DNA of 33,122 nt, taken from positions 1 through 33,122 of the forward strand of contig CAUZEA010000065.1 in NCBI GenBank assembly GCA_963578605.1, written 5' to 3'. Each line of letters opens with the position of its first letter. Position 1 is the stretch's first letter. Positions 14,069 through 22,716 of this stretch are shown piece after piece. The notes under the pieces were generated by a model that was not told the origin of the DNA, ran no database searches, and saw only the letters and a program-made list of their open reading frames with translations. The stretch is from JAKVCB01 sp963578605. Lineage in GTDB: Bacteria; Planctomycetota; Planctomycetia; Pirellulales; Lacipirellulaceae. The position numbers were made by a program, and so were the translations under genes.

Positions 14069-16132
14069 ATGCCCAAAGCCATTCCACCAATGCAATTCAG
14101 CTACCCGATTCCCTACGGGGCGATCGTGCGCGAGGATGGTGTGCAGTTTGTTGTTTTCAGCAAATCGGCAACCGCCATGCGGGTGCTCTTGTATCGCCGC
14201 GTCAGCGACCGTGAACCAACTCGCCTGATTGAGTTCAATCCCGCGACCGATCGTTGGGGTGATGTCTGGAGCATACTTGTTCCTGGGCTCCGCCCGGGAC
14301 AACTGTATCACCTGCAGGCCGACGGCCCGTACGATCCCGCCGCAGGTCATCGCTTCAATCCGCAAGCAAGGCTGATAGATCCTTGCGCCAAGGCGCTTGC
14401 GGGTCGGTTTCAATCAGCTGACGATGGTATTGTGCGGCCACCGAAGTGTGTGGTTGTGGAAGACACGTTCGATTGGAAGGGAGATCGACATTTACGCCAC
14501 CCTTTCTCCGAGACAATCATCTACGAAATGCACGTTCGTGGTTTCACGCGCAGTACCACCAGCGGTGTTCAACACCCGGGAACTTACCTTGGCGTGATCG
14601 AGAAAATTCCTTATCTCAAATCATTAGGGGTGACCGCTGTTGAATTAATGCCGGTCCACGAATTTCCGATCCTGGAGTCGGATGGGTCGAGGTCGGACCG
14701 GCCAAATTATTGGGGCTATGACCCGATTGCATTCTTCGCACCACACCGCGGATACATGTCCGGCAACAAGCCGGGTACTCAAGTCCGCCAGTTCAAAGAG
14801 ATGGTGCGGGCCCTGCACGCCGCAGGCATTGAGGTCATTCTCGACGTCGTCTTTAACCACACCGCAGAAGGAAATGACCGTGGGCCCACGTTGTCCTTCA
14901 AAGGTTTGGAAAACAGTGTCTATTACATGCTCAATGACGATGGAACCTACAAGAATTTTTCCGGTTGTGGCAACACGGTGAACGGCAATCATCCCACGGT
15001 CCGTGAAATGATTTTTCATTGCTTGCGGCATTGGGTTTACAACTATCACGTCGATGGATTTCGTTTCGATTTGGCGTCGATCTTGAGCCGCGATCGCAGT
15101 GGTGAATTGGTCCCGAATCCTCCGATGGTGGAGATCATCGCCGAGGATCCCATGCTCGCCGACACAAAGATTATCGCGGAGGCTTGGGATGCGGCTGGCG
15201 CGTTTCAAGTCGGCTGCTTTGCCACCTCGCGCTGGGCCGAGTGGAACGGCTTGTATCGTGACGATATCCGTCGCTACTGGCGAGGCGATCCCCAAATGAC
15301 CGGAATGGTGGCGACACGTTTGTCCGGCTCCAGTGATCTCTATCAACCCAGTGGGCGGCAACCTTACCACAGCATTAACTTCATTACCTCGCACGATGGC
15401 TATACGCTCAATGATCTGGTTAGCTACGAATGTAAGCATAACCAGGAGAATGGTGAGGAAAACTACGACGGCGATAATAACAATTACAGTTCGAATTACG
15501 GTGTCGAAGGTCCCACCAGGCGTCGCTCAATCACGAAGTTGCGAGTCCGGCAAGCAAAAAACCTTGCGGCATCGCTATTGCTCAGCCAGGGGGTGCCCAT
15601 GATCTTGTGTGGCGATGAAGTGCTGAAGACGCAACGAGGCAATAACAACGCCTATTGTCAGGACAATGCTACAACCTGGTTTGACTGGCGACTGTTGGAC
15701 CGAAATGCCGAGCTGCTGCGATTCTTCAAGGGCCTGATCACCTTCCGACTGCACCAGCCGAACGTCCGCCGAGCGTCGTTCCTGACCGGCACCTCCAGCC
15801 GTCTGCACAAGTTACCTGATGTAAGTTGGTACAGTGCGTCTGGGGAATCCATCGACTGGCAAACGACCCACCACAGCCTCATCTGCATTTTCGGCACCAG
15901 CGGGATAGAGGACCCTGCCGCCAGGGCGGTCATGATATTGATGCACGCCGGACAAAGTCCCCAGACGTTTAACATTCCCCCGGCAGTAGGCTATCTCCGG
16001 TGGCGATTGCTGCTCGATACCGAGGCCCAAACCCCTGCCGACATCTATCCGGAAGCCAACGGGCCGCTGCTGGAAACCGGTTGTGCCGTGACGCTCAACC
16101 ATCACGCCATGCGCTGTTTTGTGGCAGAATGA
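14069..16132 (+). CDS. glgX: Glycogen debranching enzyme, isoamylase type
   Basis: This 687-residue GH13 protein has an N-terminal CBM48-like domain (YPIPYGAIVREDGVQFVVFS) and a catalytic barrel. The GH13 regions are visible in order: DVVFNH, GFRFDLAS with the nucleophile Asp, IIAEAWDA with the acid Glu, and FITSHDGYTLNDLVSY, which is typical of GlgX/TreX. It should cleave alpha-1,6 branches of glycogen or limit dextrins in the cytosol. ATG 14069 (MPKAIPP) was chosen because the frame upstream is translated nine-base repeat; ATG 14021 is an alternative. No other glycogen genes are nearby, and cobL follows after 100 bp. Confidence 0.95.
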   Translation: MPKAIPPMQFSYPIPYGAIVREDGVQFVVFSKSATAMRVLLYRRVSDREPTRLIEFNPATDRWGDVWSILVPGLRPGQLYHLQADGPYDPAAGHRFNPQARLIDPCAKALAGRFQSADDGIVRPPKCVVVEDTFDWKGDRHLRHPFSETIIYEMHVRGFTRSTTSGVQHPGTYLGVIEKIPYLKSLGVTAVELMPVHEFPILESDGSRSDRPNYWGYDPIAFFAPHRGYMSGNKPGTQVRQFKEMVRALHAAGIEVILDVVFNHTAEGNDRGPTLSFKGLENSVYYMLNDDGTYKNFSGCGNTVNGNHPTVREMIFHCLRHWVYNYHVDGFRFDLASILSRDRSGELVPNPPMVEIIAEDPMLADTKIIAEAWDAAGAFQVGCFATSRWAEWNGLYRDDIRRYWRGDPQMTGMVATRLSGSSDLYQPSGRQPYHSINFITSHDGYTLNDLVSYECKHNQENGEENYDGDNNNYSSNYGVEGPTRRRSITKLRVRQAKNLAASLLLSQGVPMILCGDEVLKTQRGNNNAYCQDNATTWFDWRLLDRNAELLRFFKGLITFRLHQPNVRRASFLTGTSSRLHKLPDVSWYSASGESIDWQTTHHSLICIFGTSGIEDPAARAVMILMHAGQSPQTFNIPPAVGYLRWRLLLDTEAQTPADIYPEANGPLLETGCAVTLNHHAMRCFVAE

Positions 16133-16195
16133 CCAACCGGTGGAAATCGTTGGTTGACTTACTACTAGTCCCCTGGTGGTTTTCCTCCAGCCACT

Positions 16196-16225
16196 CCTGC
16201 CGTAGAATCAGCGGCAGGTCTACGG
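16196..16225 (+). promoter_or_regulatory. Two mutually exclusive hairpins in the cobL leader
   Basis: CCTGCCG (16196-16202) pairs perfectly with CGGCAGG (16212-16218). Alternatively CCGTAGA (16200-16206) pairs perfectly with TCTACGG (16219-16225). The 5' arms overlap by three bases and the second loop contains the 3' arm of the first, so only one can form at a time. The cobL start codon is at 16233, seven bases downstream. The pair could be a glgX terminator or a translation-controlling switch. No cobalamin riboswitch fits in the 100-bp spacer. Confidence 0.45.
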
Positions 16226-16232
16226 TGTATAA

Positions 16233-17471
16233 ATGCTTCCCAAAATCCACATCATCGGTATTGGCGACGACGGGCTCGATGCGGTTTCTGCGTCGATTCG
16301 TGAAATTATCGAACGCGCTGAACTACTCCTGGGGACCGAACGGGTACTGAGCCTATTGCACGACTCAGGTTCCGATCGCAAGGTAATGGGTGGCGATCTC
16401 GATGACCTGCTAAAGCAAATTGAGGCGGCCGGGCAACGTCGCACCGTGCTGGTGGTTTACGGCGACCCAATGTTCTACGGGTTGGCACGTTACGTTTGCG
16501 AAACACTTGGGAAGGAACGATTCGAAGTTGTTCCCCACGTAAGCAGCATGCAGTTGGCCTTCGCCCGTGTCATGGAAAGCTGGGAAGAGGCCTACCTCAC
16601 CAATCTTGCTAACCATCCACTTGATGCGGTGTTGGAGAAGATTCGCATCGCTCAACGGGTCGGGTTATTTACGACCGACCTGCATGGTCCAGCTGAAATT
16701 GCCCGAGCGCTGTTGGAACGCCACATCGACTACTTTACAGCCTATGTTTGTGAAAATCTTGGGGCACGTGACGAACGGGTAACGCGGGGAACGTTGGCTG
16801 AGATCACCAACATGCGGTTCGATTCTCTCAATGTGATGGTGCTGATTCGTCAGCCCGATGCACCCGATCGACCACGCGAAGCAATCGGCCAGCGACTTTT
16901 TGGAAATCCCGATGAAGCATTTCTTCAATCGCAGCCCAAGCAGGGCTTGCTGACACCGGCCGAGGTGAGGTCCCTGGCGCTTGCCCTGCTCGACATCGCA
17001 CCCTCGAGTATCGTTTGGGATGTGGGTGCTGGGAGTGGTTCGGTCAGTATCGAAGCAGCTCAGTTGGCGAGCGACGGCACCGTCTATGCGATTGAAATGG
17101 ACGCCCAAGATCATGGTCTTATTATCGAAAATGCCGCCCGTTTCAACGTTGCCAATGTGGTCCCCGTGCTGGGCAAGGCTCCCGAGGCCTGGGAAACATT
17201 GACAGATCCCGACGCCGTGTTTGTAGCCGGCAGTGGGCGTGAAGTGATGCGCATCTCTACCCTTGCGTACCAACGATTACGCTCCGGGGGGCGGCTCGTG
17301 GTGAATGTCGTTTCGATCGACAATCTCGCTGAACTGCGACGGGCGATGGGAGAATATGCTTCGGAAGTTAAGATTTGGATGATCAACGTCGCCCGGGGGA
17401 CCGATCAGCTGGAGAGGCTGACCTTCGAGTCGCTCAATCCAAACTTCTTGCTGGCTGTGACCAAAGTGTAA
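16233..17471 (+). CDS. cobL: Precorrin-6Y C5,15-methyltransferase (decarboxylating), CbiE-CbiT fusion
   Basis: This 412-residue protein belongs to the corrin-ring part of vitamin B12 synthesis; it methylates C5 and C15 and decarboxylates the ring side chain using S-adenosylmethionine. The N-terminal half (about 1-205) is a CbiE tetrapyrrole methylase: MLPKIHIIGIGDDGLDA, VVYGDPMFYG and the conserved CENLGARDERV. The C-terminal half (about 225-412) is CbiT, a Rossmann methyltransferase with the SAM motif VWDVGAGSGSVSIEAA. Length and order match fused CobL. No other cob or cbi gene is in the window, so the rest of the pathway must lie elsewhere or the organism must salvage intermediates. The start is ATG 16233, without a good Shine-Dalgarno sequence. 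Confidence 0.95.
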   Translation: MLPKIHIIGIGDDGLDAVSASIREIIERAELLLGTERVLSLLHDSGSDRKVMGGDLDDLLKQIEAAGQRRTVLVVYGDPMFYGLARYVCETLGKERFEVVPHVSSMQLAFARVMESWEEAYLTNLANHPLDAVLEKIRIAQRVGLFTTDLHGPAEIARALLERHIDYFTAYVCENLGARDERVTRGTLAEITNMRFDSLNVMVLIRQPDAPDRPREAIGQRLFGNPDEAFLQSQPKQGLLTPAEVRSLALALLDIAPSSIVWDVGAGSGSVSIEAAQLASDGTVYAIEMDAQDHGLIIENAARFNVANVVPVLGKAPEAWETLTDPDAVFVAGSGREVMRISTLAYQRLRSGGRLVVNVVSIDNLAELRRAMGEYASEVKIWMINVARGTDQLERLTFESLNPNFLLAVTKV

Positions 17472-17526
17472 GCAGCCGCCGCGGTTCCCGACACATCGGC
17501 TTATGGGGTTGGGCTTACTGGGAAGC

Positions 17527-17550
17527 AACCCGTGAACACAACAGCGGGTT
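17527..17550 (+). terminator. Hairpin downstream of cobL
   Basis: AACCCG (17527-17532) pairs with CGGGTT (17545-17550) around a 12-base loop, 55 bp after the cobL stop. No T-tract follows, so intrinsic termination is only a possibility. Confidence 0.3.
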
Positions 17551-17623
17551 ACGACAAAACCGGCTGGCCAAAACCTCCATGACTCCCAGGGGCTTCTTTC
17601 TCCTCTTTTCGAGGAAGGATGCA

Positions 17624-18202
17624 ATGTCTGAACAGTCCCACGAGAACCCGTTTGCTACCTCAGCGATTGCCGAGGACTTGGTCGATCCCGCGATCGAAAA
17701 CATGGACCAGGCCGAGCAGATCCGCCGCGAACATCTTAATCGTGAGACGAGTGTTCGCGGAATCGGCTGTTTGTTTTATTTGGGTACTCTCTTTTCGATT
17801 CTGATCACAGCATGGTCCATCTTTAAGCTGTCAGACGACGGTCGACCAGTTACGGTACAGCTCTTTAATTTTGGCATGTTGGGTTTGGTCGCGTTGTTGG
17901 CCGTGGTCCAGGGATGGGTTGCCCACGGGCTGCGCGCCCTCAATGGTTCGGTTCGCCTGTGGGCCGTTGCGGTCAGCGGGTTGGGATTGATTAACTTTCC
18001 AATCGGTACGGTGATCAGCATTTATTTCATCTATGTGCTGGTCAGTGCGAAAGGCCGATTTGTGATGACGTCGGAATACGCGGCGATTCGCGCTGCCACG
18101 CCGCATATCCGCTACAGATCGCCAATTTGGCTCTGGATCGTGCTCGGGTTCCTGGTCTTGTCGCTGTTGCTGCTGTTGGTCGTCATCCTGGGCCACGATT
18201 GA
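17624..18202 (+). CDS. Small four-helix membrane protein of unknown function
   Basis: This 192-residue protein has a soluble N-terminus (SEQSHENPFATSAIAED) and four hydrophobic segments, near 48-68, 80-105, 112-138 and 165-190. The short NPF/NPY-containing N-terminus followed by a small helix bundle is a pattern I associate with many uncharacterised planctomycete membrane proteins; no domain function is known to me. ATG 17624 is preceded by GAGGAAGG at a good distance, one of the clearest ribosome binding sites in the window, and it decides the start over the open frame further upstream. The gene stands alone between cobL and the DUF1080 gene. Confidence 0.85.
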   Translation: MSEQSHENPFATSAIAEDLVDPAIENMDQAEQIRREHLNRETSVRGIGCLFYLGTLFSILITAWSIFKLSDDGRPVTVQLFNFGMLGLVALLAVVQGWVAHGLRALNGSVRLWAVAVSGLGLINFPIGTVISIYFIYVLVSAKGRFVMTSEYAAIRAATPHIRYRSPIWLWIVLGFLVLSLLLLLVVILGHD

Positions 18203-18517
18203 TTCCATTTCCGCATAGCGGGTTCTTGATCTTGTTGCTGTTGTTGCTGCCGGTTTTGGCAGTTTCAACCCTGTATATCCACGGGCTTGCGCCGCTCCCG
18301 GAGGTCGACCCGCTGGACAGATTTGTTATCATGAAACTTGGTTCTGGGGGGGCTTTGCTGGTTCCAAGTGGGGTAATTATGTGATGGAGGCAGTCAAGCA
18401 CGTCGCCATTGAATTTTATGGGTGAACCCATGGTAGCCATGACGCGAAAATTCACCGACAATCACCGACCGATACAACCACCAGTTGCATCACCAGCTAG
18501 AAGGTAAGGGTCTTGCC
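18203..18517 (+). promoter_or_regulatory. Non-coding spacer with an operator-like inverted repeat
   Basis: This 315-bp spacer ahead of the DUF1080 gene contains a perfect inverted repeat, ATGGGT (18418-18423) and ACCCAT (18426-18431), separated by GA. It lies about 87 bp before the start codon and could bind a dimeric regulator. A Leu-rich frame starting at TTG 18226 exists, but it has no ribosome binding site and is not called. No promoter with both boxes is evident. Confidence 0.35.
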
Positions 18518-19354
18518 ATGACTGTAAAAAAACAGAATCGACGCCAATTTATCCAAGGGACCATCACGACCACCGCTGGATTAGCCGCAGCTTCTTCACT
18601 GGGTCCGTTTGCTTATTCTGCAACCGCCCAGAAGGGCTGGCAGGTCCTGTTCGATGGAAAAACGCTCAATGGGTGGCACAAGAACCCGACCAAGATAGGT
18701 CATGGGACGGGTGGGCAATGGCAGGTCGAAGACGGCACGATCACGGGTCAACAGGATCCTCCCGGTTCGGGTAACGGCGGAATCCTTCTGACCGACGAAA
18801 AATTCGGCGACCTGGAATTGGTAATCGACATGAAACCTGACTGGGGTGTTTGTTCCGGCTTGTTTGTGCGTGGCACAAACAAGGGGCAGTGTTTCCAGAT
18901 GATGGTCGATTACCATGACGCCGGCAACATCGGGCACCTTTACGGTGAGGGGACCACCGGCTTCAATACCAGCGCCTTTTCGATCAACGGCAAGTATGAC
19001 AACGACAAGAACCTTGTTGGGATCACCACAGATCGTCACAAGACGGCCAGGGATGTTGGATTGCTTCACACATGCACTCCCACAGAGTGGGTCAAGGCAT
19101 GGAAAATCAACGACTGGAACACCGCGAAAGTTCGAGTCGTGGGAAAATACCCGCGGATCACAACGTGGATAAATGGGCTGAAGGTGTGTGACTTCGACGG
19201 TGAAACGGCCGACACCTCAAAGTATGACAAGGAAGTTATCAACCAGACTCTTGGTGAAACCGGTAGCATCGCGGTTCAGGTTCATGGTGGCACGGGATGG
19301 CCAAACGGTGCCAAGTGCCGCTGGAAGAACATCAGGGTTCGTTCGCTTTCCTGA
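18518..19354 (+). CDS. Tat-exported DUF1080 (3-keto-disaccharide hydrolase-like) protein
   Basis: This 278-residue protein begins with a twin-arginine signal (NRRQFIQG, then a hydrophobic stretch of Thr/Ala/Gly/Leu ending near TAQ at residue 38). The mature part opens GWQVLFDGKTLNGWH, the standard start of DUF1080. It continues with the concanavalin-like beta sandwich features EDGTITG, FGDLELVIDMK, SGLFVRG and the C-terminal CRWKNIRVR. Members of this domain family act on glycosides and are greatly expanded in planctomycetes; some are reported to hydrolyse 3-keto-disaccharides. The precise substrate cannot be told. ATG 18518 was chosen because it begins the Tat signal and follows GAAGGTAAGG; an in-frame TTG at 18485 is less likely. 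Confidence 0.92.
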   Translation: MTVKKQNRRQFIQGTITTTAGLAAASSLGPFAYSATAQKGWQVLFDGKTLNGWHKNPTKIGHGTGGQWQVEDGTITGQQDPPGSGNGGILLTDEKFGDLELVIDMKPDWGVCSGLFVRGTNKGQCFQMMVDYHDAGNIGHLYGEGTTGFNTSAFSINGKYDNDKNLVGITTDRHKTARDVGLLHTCTPTEWVKAWKINDWNTAKVRVVGKYPRITTWINGLKVCDFDGETADTSKYDKEVINQTLGETGSIAVQVHGGTGWPNGAKCRWKNIRVRSLS

Positions 19355-19501
19355 CGCTACGGTTCTACCTACATTCCGCATGTCCCACCCAAAAAAATTG
19401 TGGTACAAACCCCAAACCAGCGATAAGCCGGTTTCGAACCACGCTCCGCCACACCGCTCGCCAAACGAACGATCGGTGCAAATCCAATTCGATTCAACCA
19501 A

Positions 19502-19525
19502 TGACCCAGTGGGAAATCCGGGTCA
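19502..19525. terminator. Hairpin at the convergent DUF1080/argJ junction
   Basis: TGACCC (19502-19507) pairs with GGGTCA (19520-19525) around 12 bases; the right arm contains the argJ stop codon. The 168-bp convergent spacer holds no other clear feature. A GGTTTCGAACC segment at 19430-19440 looks superficially like a tRNA T-arm but has no matching stems. Confidence 0.3.
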
Positions 19526-20716
19526 GGTGTGATACTCGGCGTTTAACCGCACGTATTCTGAGGTCAGGTCGGTGGTCCAGAAGCGGGCGGCCGCGGCCCC
19601 TTCTTTGAAGATCATCGCGATATGGGTGTCGTGATTCGAGGCGATCGAATGGCTGACCCCAGCAGCATCGAAAGGGACGGGTGCCCCATGTTCGTACAAC
19701 AGGATGCCGTTCAGGTGAAGCGACATATGTTCAGGGTTGAACGGGATGCCCGCATAACCGGCTGCCGAAACGATCCGCCCCCAGTTGGGGTCGGCACCCG
19801 CGACGGCTGTTTTTACCAACGGACTGTCCGCGATGGTCTTACCGATCTTCAAGGCATCATCACGCGATCGACAGCCGTGGACCTCGACCGTGATGAGGTG
19901 GGTTGCCCCTTCGCCGTCAGCCGGGATGGATTGAGCGAGGTCTTCACACACCTCGACCAGCGTCGCACGGAACTCATTCAGGGCCTTTTCCGCAAGCGGT
20001 AGGGGGCCTGCTGCTCCGTTGGCCAACAGTAACACGGTATCATTCGTGCTCATGTGACCGTCGACACTGATGCAATTGAATGACTCGGCGGTTGCTTCGA
20101 CGAGGGAAGCCTGGGCATCGTCGACGGTGAGCGCGGCGTCGGTCATGATCACCGCCAGCATGGTGGCCATGTTCGGTCCAATCATGGCAGCACCTTTGGC
20201 AAGGCCTGTGATGCGAGTCGTTTTGTGAGCGATGGCAACTTCCCGGCCACAGATCTTGTGGACCGTATCGGTGGTCATCATCCCCCGGGCCGCCCGGATG
20301 AGGGACGGTTCATCCGCGGAGAGTTGCCCGGCTGCCGCGCGAATCCCCTGCTCGATGTTTGCCATCGGGAGCTGTTTACCGATAATTCCCGTCGAGAGCA
20401 CCAGTGTTTGTTCGTCGTCAATGTTGCACTGCCCGGATACCCAGCTCGCCATCTGGCGGGCATTTCGCATTCCCTCTTCTCCGGTACAGGCATTGGCGCA
20501 GCCAGAGTTGATCACGACCGCACGAATCGAATCGCTGGGCGTTCTTTGACGGTCAAGTTCAACGGGTGCAGCCGAGACGAGGTTTTGTGTGTACACACCC
20601 ACCCCGACGGCCGGGCGGTCCGTGGTGATCAGAGTGAGATCTTCCCTGTTGGCGTCACTCTTGAGCCCGCAGTGAACGCCAGCGACAGAAAATCCTTGGG
20701 GAACGGGTGGAGTCAT
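19523..20716 (-). CDS. argJ: Bifunctional ornithine acetyltransferase / N-acetylglutamate synthase
   Basis: This 397-residue protein transfers the acetyl group from N-acetylornithine to glutamate, recycling it in arginine synthesis; bifunctional members also use acetyl-CoA. It matures by self-cleavage before a threonine, and the motif KGAAMIGPNMATML is present with the candidate nucleophile T185. Other family segments seen are VVINSGCANACTG near 68, LVLSTGIIGKQLP near 104 and GADPNWGRIVSAAGYAG near 280. Whether both reactions are catalysed cannot be decided by eye. It is the last gene of the ten-gene minus-strand run, 53 bp after argC, with which it shares a pathway. The start is the ATG at 20716. 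Confidence 0.96.
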   Translation of the reverse strand: MTPPVPQGFSVAGVHCGLKSDANREDLTLITTDRPAVGVGVYTQNLVSAAPVELDRQRTPSDSIRAVVINSGCANACTGEEGMRNARQMASWVSGQCNIDDEQTLVLSTGIIGKQLPMANIEQGIRAAAGQLSADEPSLIRAARGMMTTDTVHKICGREVAIAHKTTRITGLAKGAAMIGPNMATMLAVIMTDAALTVDDAQASLVEATAESFNCISVDGHMSTNDTVLLLANGAAGPLPLAEKALNEFRATLVEVCEDLAQSIPADGEGATHLITVEVHGCRSRDDALKIGKTIADSPLVKTAVAGADPNWGRIVSAAGYAGIPFNPEHMSLHLNGILLYEHGAPVPFDAAGVSHSIASNHDTHIAMIFKEGAAAARFWTTDLTSEYVRLNAEYHT

Positions 20717-20769
20717 GGGTTTTCAGAATCGCAAGTTGCAACCGCTCCGTCGTTTCGGGCACCGAGGGT

Positions 20770-21798
20770 TCAGAGTAAGGCTGTCGTTTCTGGAAAGCCG
20801 TGCATTAAGTTGAAATTCTGGACCGCGGCTCCCGATGCGCCTTTAAGCAGGTTATCGATCACACTGACGACAACCACGCGACCTCCTACCACGCGGGCCG
20901 TAAGATCGCAGAAATTGGACCCGACCACCTGTTTGGTCATGGGGAGTGATTCGGTGACCCGGATAAAAGGTTCGTTTTGGTAGGCATCGCTCAGGGTGTC
21001 GAGCACCATCTCACGCGACGTTTCGCCCTGGGGTACACCATAGCAGGTGCTTAAGATGCCACGATCCATGGGAATCAAGTGGGGCACGAAGAGTACTCGT
21101 ATTGGTTTGTCTGCCTCGCGATGGTCGCTGGCCATTTCGCACAATGCTTGATCGATTTCAGGCGTGTGCCGATGCGAGCCAACGCTGTAGGCGGTGACAT
21201 TCTCATTGCATTCGGGAAAATGTAGATTCGGTTTTGGCTGACGGCCTGCCCCGCTCACGCCGCTCTTGCTGTCGACAATGATCGTGTCGGGACCAATCAA
21301 ATTGGTGCGGAGCAGGGGGGCAAGTGCCAGAATAGCCGCAGTCGGATAACAGCCGGGATTGGCTACCAGGCGGGCAGACTTGATACGTTCCCGATAGAGT
21401 TCGGGCAGGCCATAGACGGCTTGTGGAAGCCGCTCTGGATCGGGATGCGTTACCCCGTACGTCGCTTCATAAACCAAGACATCTCGAAGCCGGTAGTCGG
21501 CACTGAAATCAACGACCGAGCAACCGGCGTCAAGTAAGGCAGCCACCGCCGCCGCACTAGCACCATGGGGCAGGCAGCTGAAGACACAGTCGGCCCGCTC
21601 AGCCACCTCCGCCGTCGTGAGTTGTTCCAGAGCCAGATCAAGTCGACCTGCCAGGGCAGGGTGTACTTCTGCCAGCGACGGGCGGCCTTGTTGCCGCGTG
21701 GTGAGGGTGGTGATCTCGACTTCTGGATGGCGCAGCAGCAACCGGCATAACTCGAGGGCCGTATAGCCCGAGGCACCTAAAATTGCGACACGAATCAT
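20770..21798 (-). CDS. argC: N-acetyl-gamma-glutamyl-phosphate reductase
   Basis: This 342-residue protein reduces N-acetylglutamyl phosphate to the semialdehyde with NADPH in arginine synthesis. The nucleotide-binding start MIRVAILGASGYTALELCRLL is present. So are the catalytic cysteine in VANPGCYPTAAI (C150) and the conserved segments VDSKSGVSGAGR and FVPHLIPMDRGIL. ATG 21798 was chosen because the Rossmann strand begins directly after it; an upstream in-frame ATG at 21840 would add 14 residues with no similarity. It is followed by argJ on the same strand. The preceding gene is coaB, 175 bp upstream, so an internal promoter is possible. Confidence 0.96.
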   Translation of the reverse strand: MIRVAILGASGYTALELCRLLLRHPEVEITTLTTRQQGRPSLAEVHPALAGRLDLALEQLTTAEVAERADCVFSCLPHGASAAAVAALLDAGCSVVDFSADYRLRDVLVYEATYGVTHPDPERLPQAVYGLPELYRERIKSARLVANPGCYPTAAILALAPLLRTNLIGPDTIIVDSKSGVSGAGRQPKPNLHFPECNENVTAYSVGSHRHTPEIDQALCEMASDHREADKPIRVLFVPHLIPMDRGILSTCYGVPQGETSREMVLDTLSDAYQNEPFIRVTESLPMTKQVVGSNFCDLTARVVGGRVVVVSVIDNLLKGASGAAVQNFNLMHGFPETTALL

Positions 21799-21973
21799 GG
21801 AAACGATAGGGAGTAAGCAGGGCCATGTCGAAGTTGACAAGCACAGATTCTACCTGCCACCCGACTGGAACGCGAGACATGGCTGGGGGTGCGAAGGTTC
21901 GCTCTCAAAAAGCGGCTGGTTGCCGTCGGCCAGGACCTCGCAGGCAGCGCCGGGCCGTGGGAGCTCTTCAACC

Positions 21974-22615
21974 TCAGGTTTTTGCCCTCGGTTCGACGAG
22001 TTTTGTTTGAATCACCGCCAGAACCCCGCGGCCAACTTCCTGCTTGGGACCCGAAAGCCGCGCCAACACCGTACCGTCGGGGGCCAAGACCTCCACGTTG
22101 TTGGTTTGCGACCTCATCGCCGTGGCATGGTTGCTGACCATCAGATCGCAACATTTGTGTTCCAACTTGGCCAGTGCCCTCAGGCGGACATCTTGGGTTT
22201 CCAGTGCAAAACCGACCACCCAGCGGTCTTTTTTCTCGCTAGCCAGCGTTGCGACCACGTCGTCGGTTTCGACGAGTTGAAGCGTAAGCGGCTCGCCCGT
22301 CTTGGTGATCTTTTGCGAGGCGATGCGTCGAGGCCGGTAGTCACAGGGGGCTGCGGCGCCAATCAACCCGTCGCAACTGGCAAAGACTTCGGTTGCAGCC
22401 GTCAGCATTTCTTCGGTCGAGATGACCGGGATCACCTTTGCCTGACTTGGGTAATCGACTTCGACCGGCCCGCTCACGATGACAACCTCGTGTTGGAGCC
22501 CGAGGGCTGCCTCGGCCAGGGCGTGGCCCATCAAACCGCTGGAGGCATTGGTTAAATAACGTATCGGGTCGAGGTACTGTCGAGTTGGCCCGGAAGTGAT
22601 GAGGATTCTTGCCAT
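21974..22615 (-). CDS. coaB: Phosphopantothenate-cysteine ligase domain protein (CoaB)
   Basis: This 213-residue protein equals the C-terminal half of the usual CoaBC protein. It joins cysteine to 4'-phosphopantothenate in coenzyme A synthesis. Seen are MARILITSGPTRQYLDPIRYLTNASSGLMG (nucleotide loop with the conserved Asn and SSG), AAAPCDYRP, the lysine-containing ASQKITK and VGFALET. It starts at ATG 22615, directly at the domain boundary, with coaC ending 101 bp upstream on the same strand. The two activities are thus encoded by separate genes rather than fused, and there is no frameshift relation that would restore a single protein: each has its own start and stop and complete domain ends. 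Confidence 0.92.
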   Translation of the reverse strand: MARILITSGPTRQYLDPIRYLTNASSGLMGHALAEAALGLQHEVVIVSGPVEVDYPSQAKVIPVISTEEMLTAATEVFASCDGLIGAAAPCDYRPRRIASQKITKTGEPLTLQLVETDDVVATLASEKKDRWVVGFALETQDVRLRALAKLEHKCCDLMVSNHATAMRSQTNNVEVLAPDGTVLARLSGPKQEVGRGVLAVIQTKLVEPRAKT

Positions 22616-22716
22616 CGCAGCGACCCACACTCAGCGGAACGGCCCTTGGCACGCACCAGTCCGCCAATGTTTTGCTATTAGTTTCAGGGTTTCGGATAGC
22701 CTGTTTGGGATCCCGA

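Noticed and set aside
16133..16232. A cobalamin riboswitch ahead of cobL.
   Set aside because: The spacer is only 100 bp, and I found no B12-box-like sequence; the competing hairpins are reported instead.
18226..18384. A small Leu-rich frame that could be a 52-residue membrane peptide.
   Set aside because: It needs a TTG start, has no ribosome binding site, and the hydrophobicity comes from a run of CTG/TTG-like codons in spacer DNA.
19415..19510. A possible tRNA suggested by a GGTTTCGAACC segment.
   Set aside because: Neither strand gives a five-pair T-stem, and no anticodon or acceptor stem could be folded.
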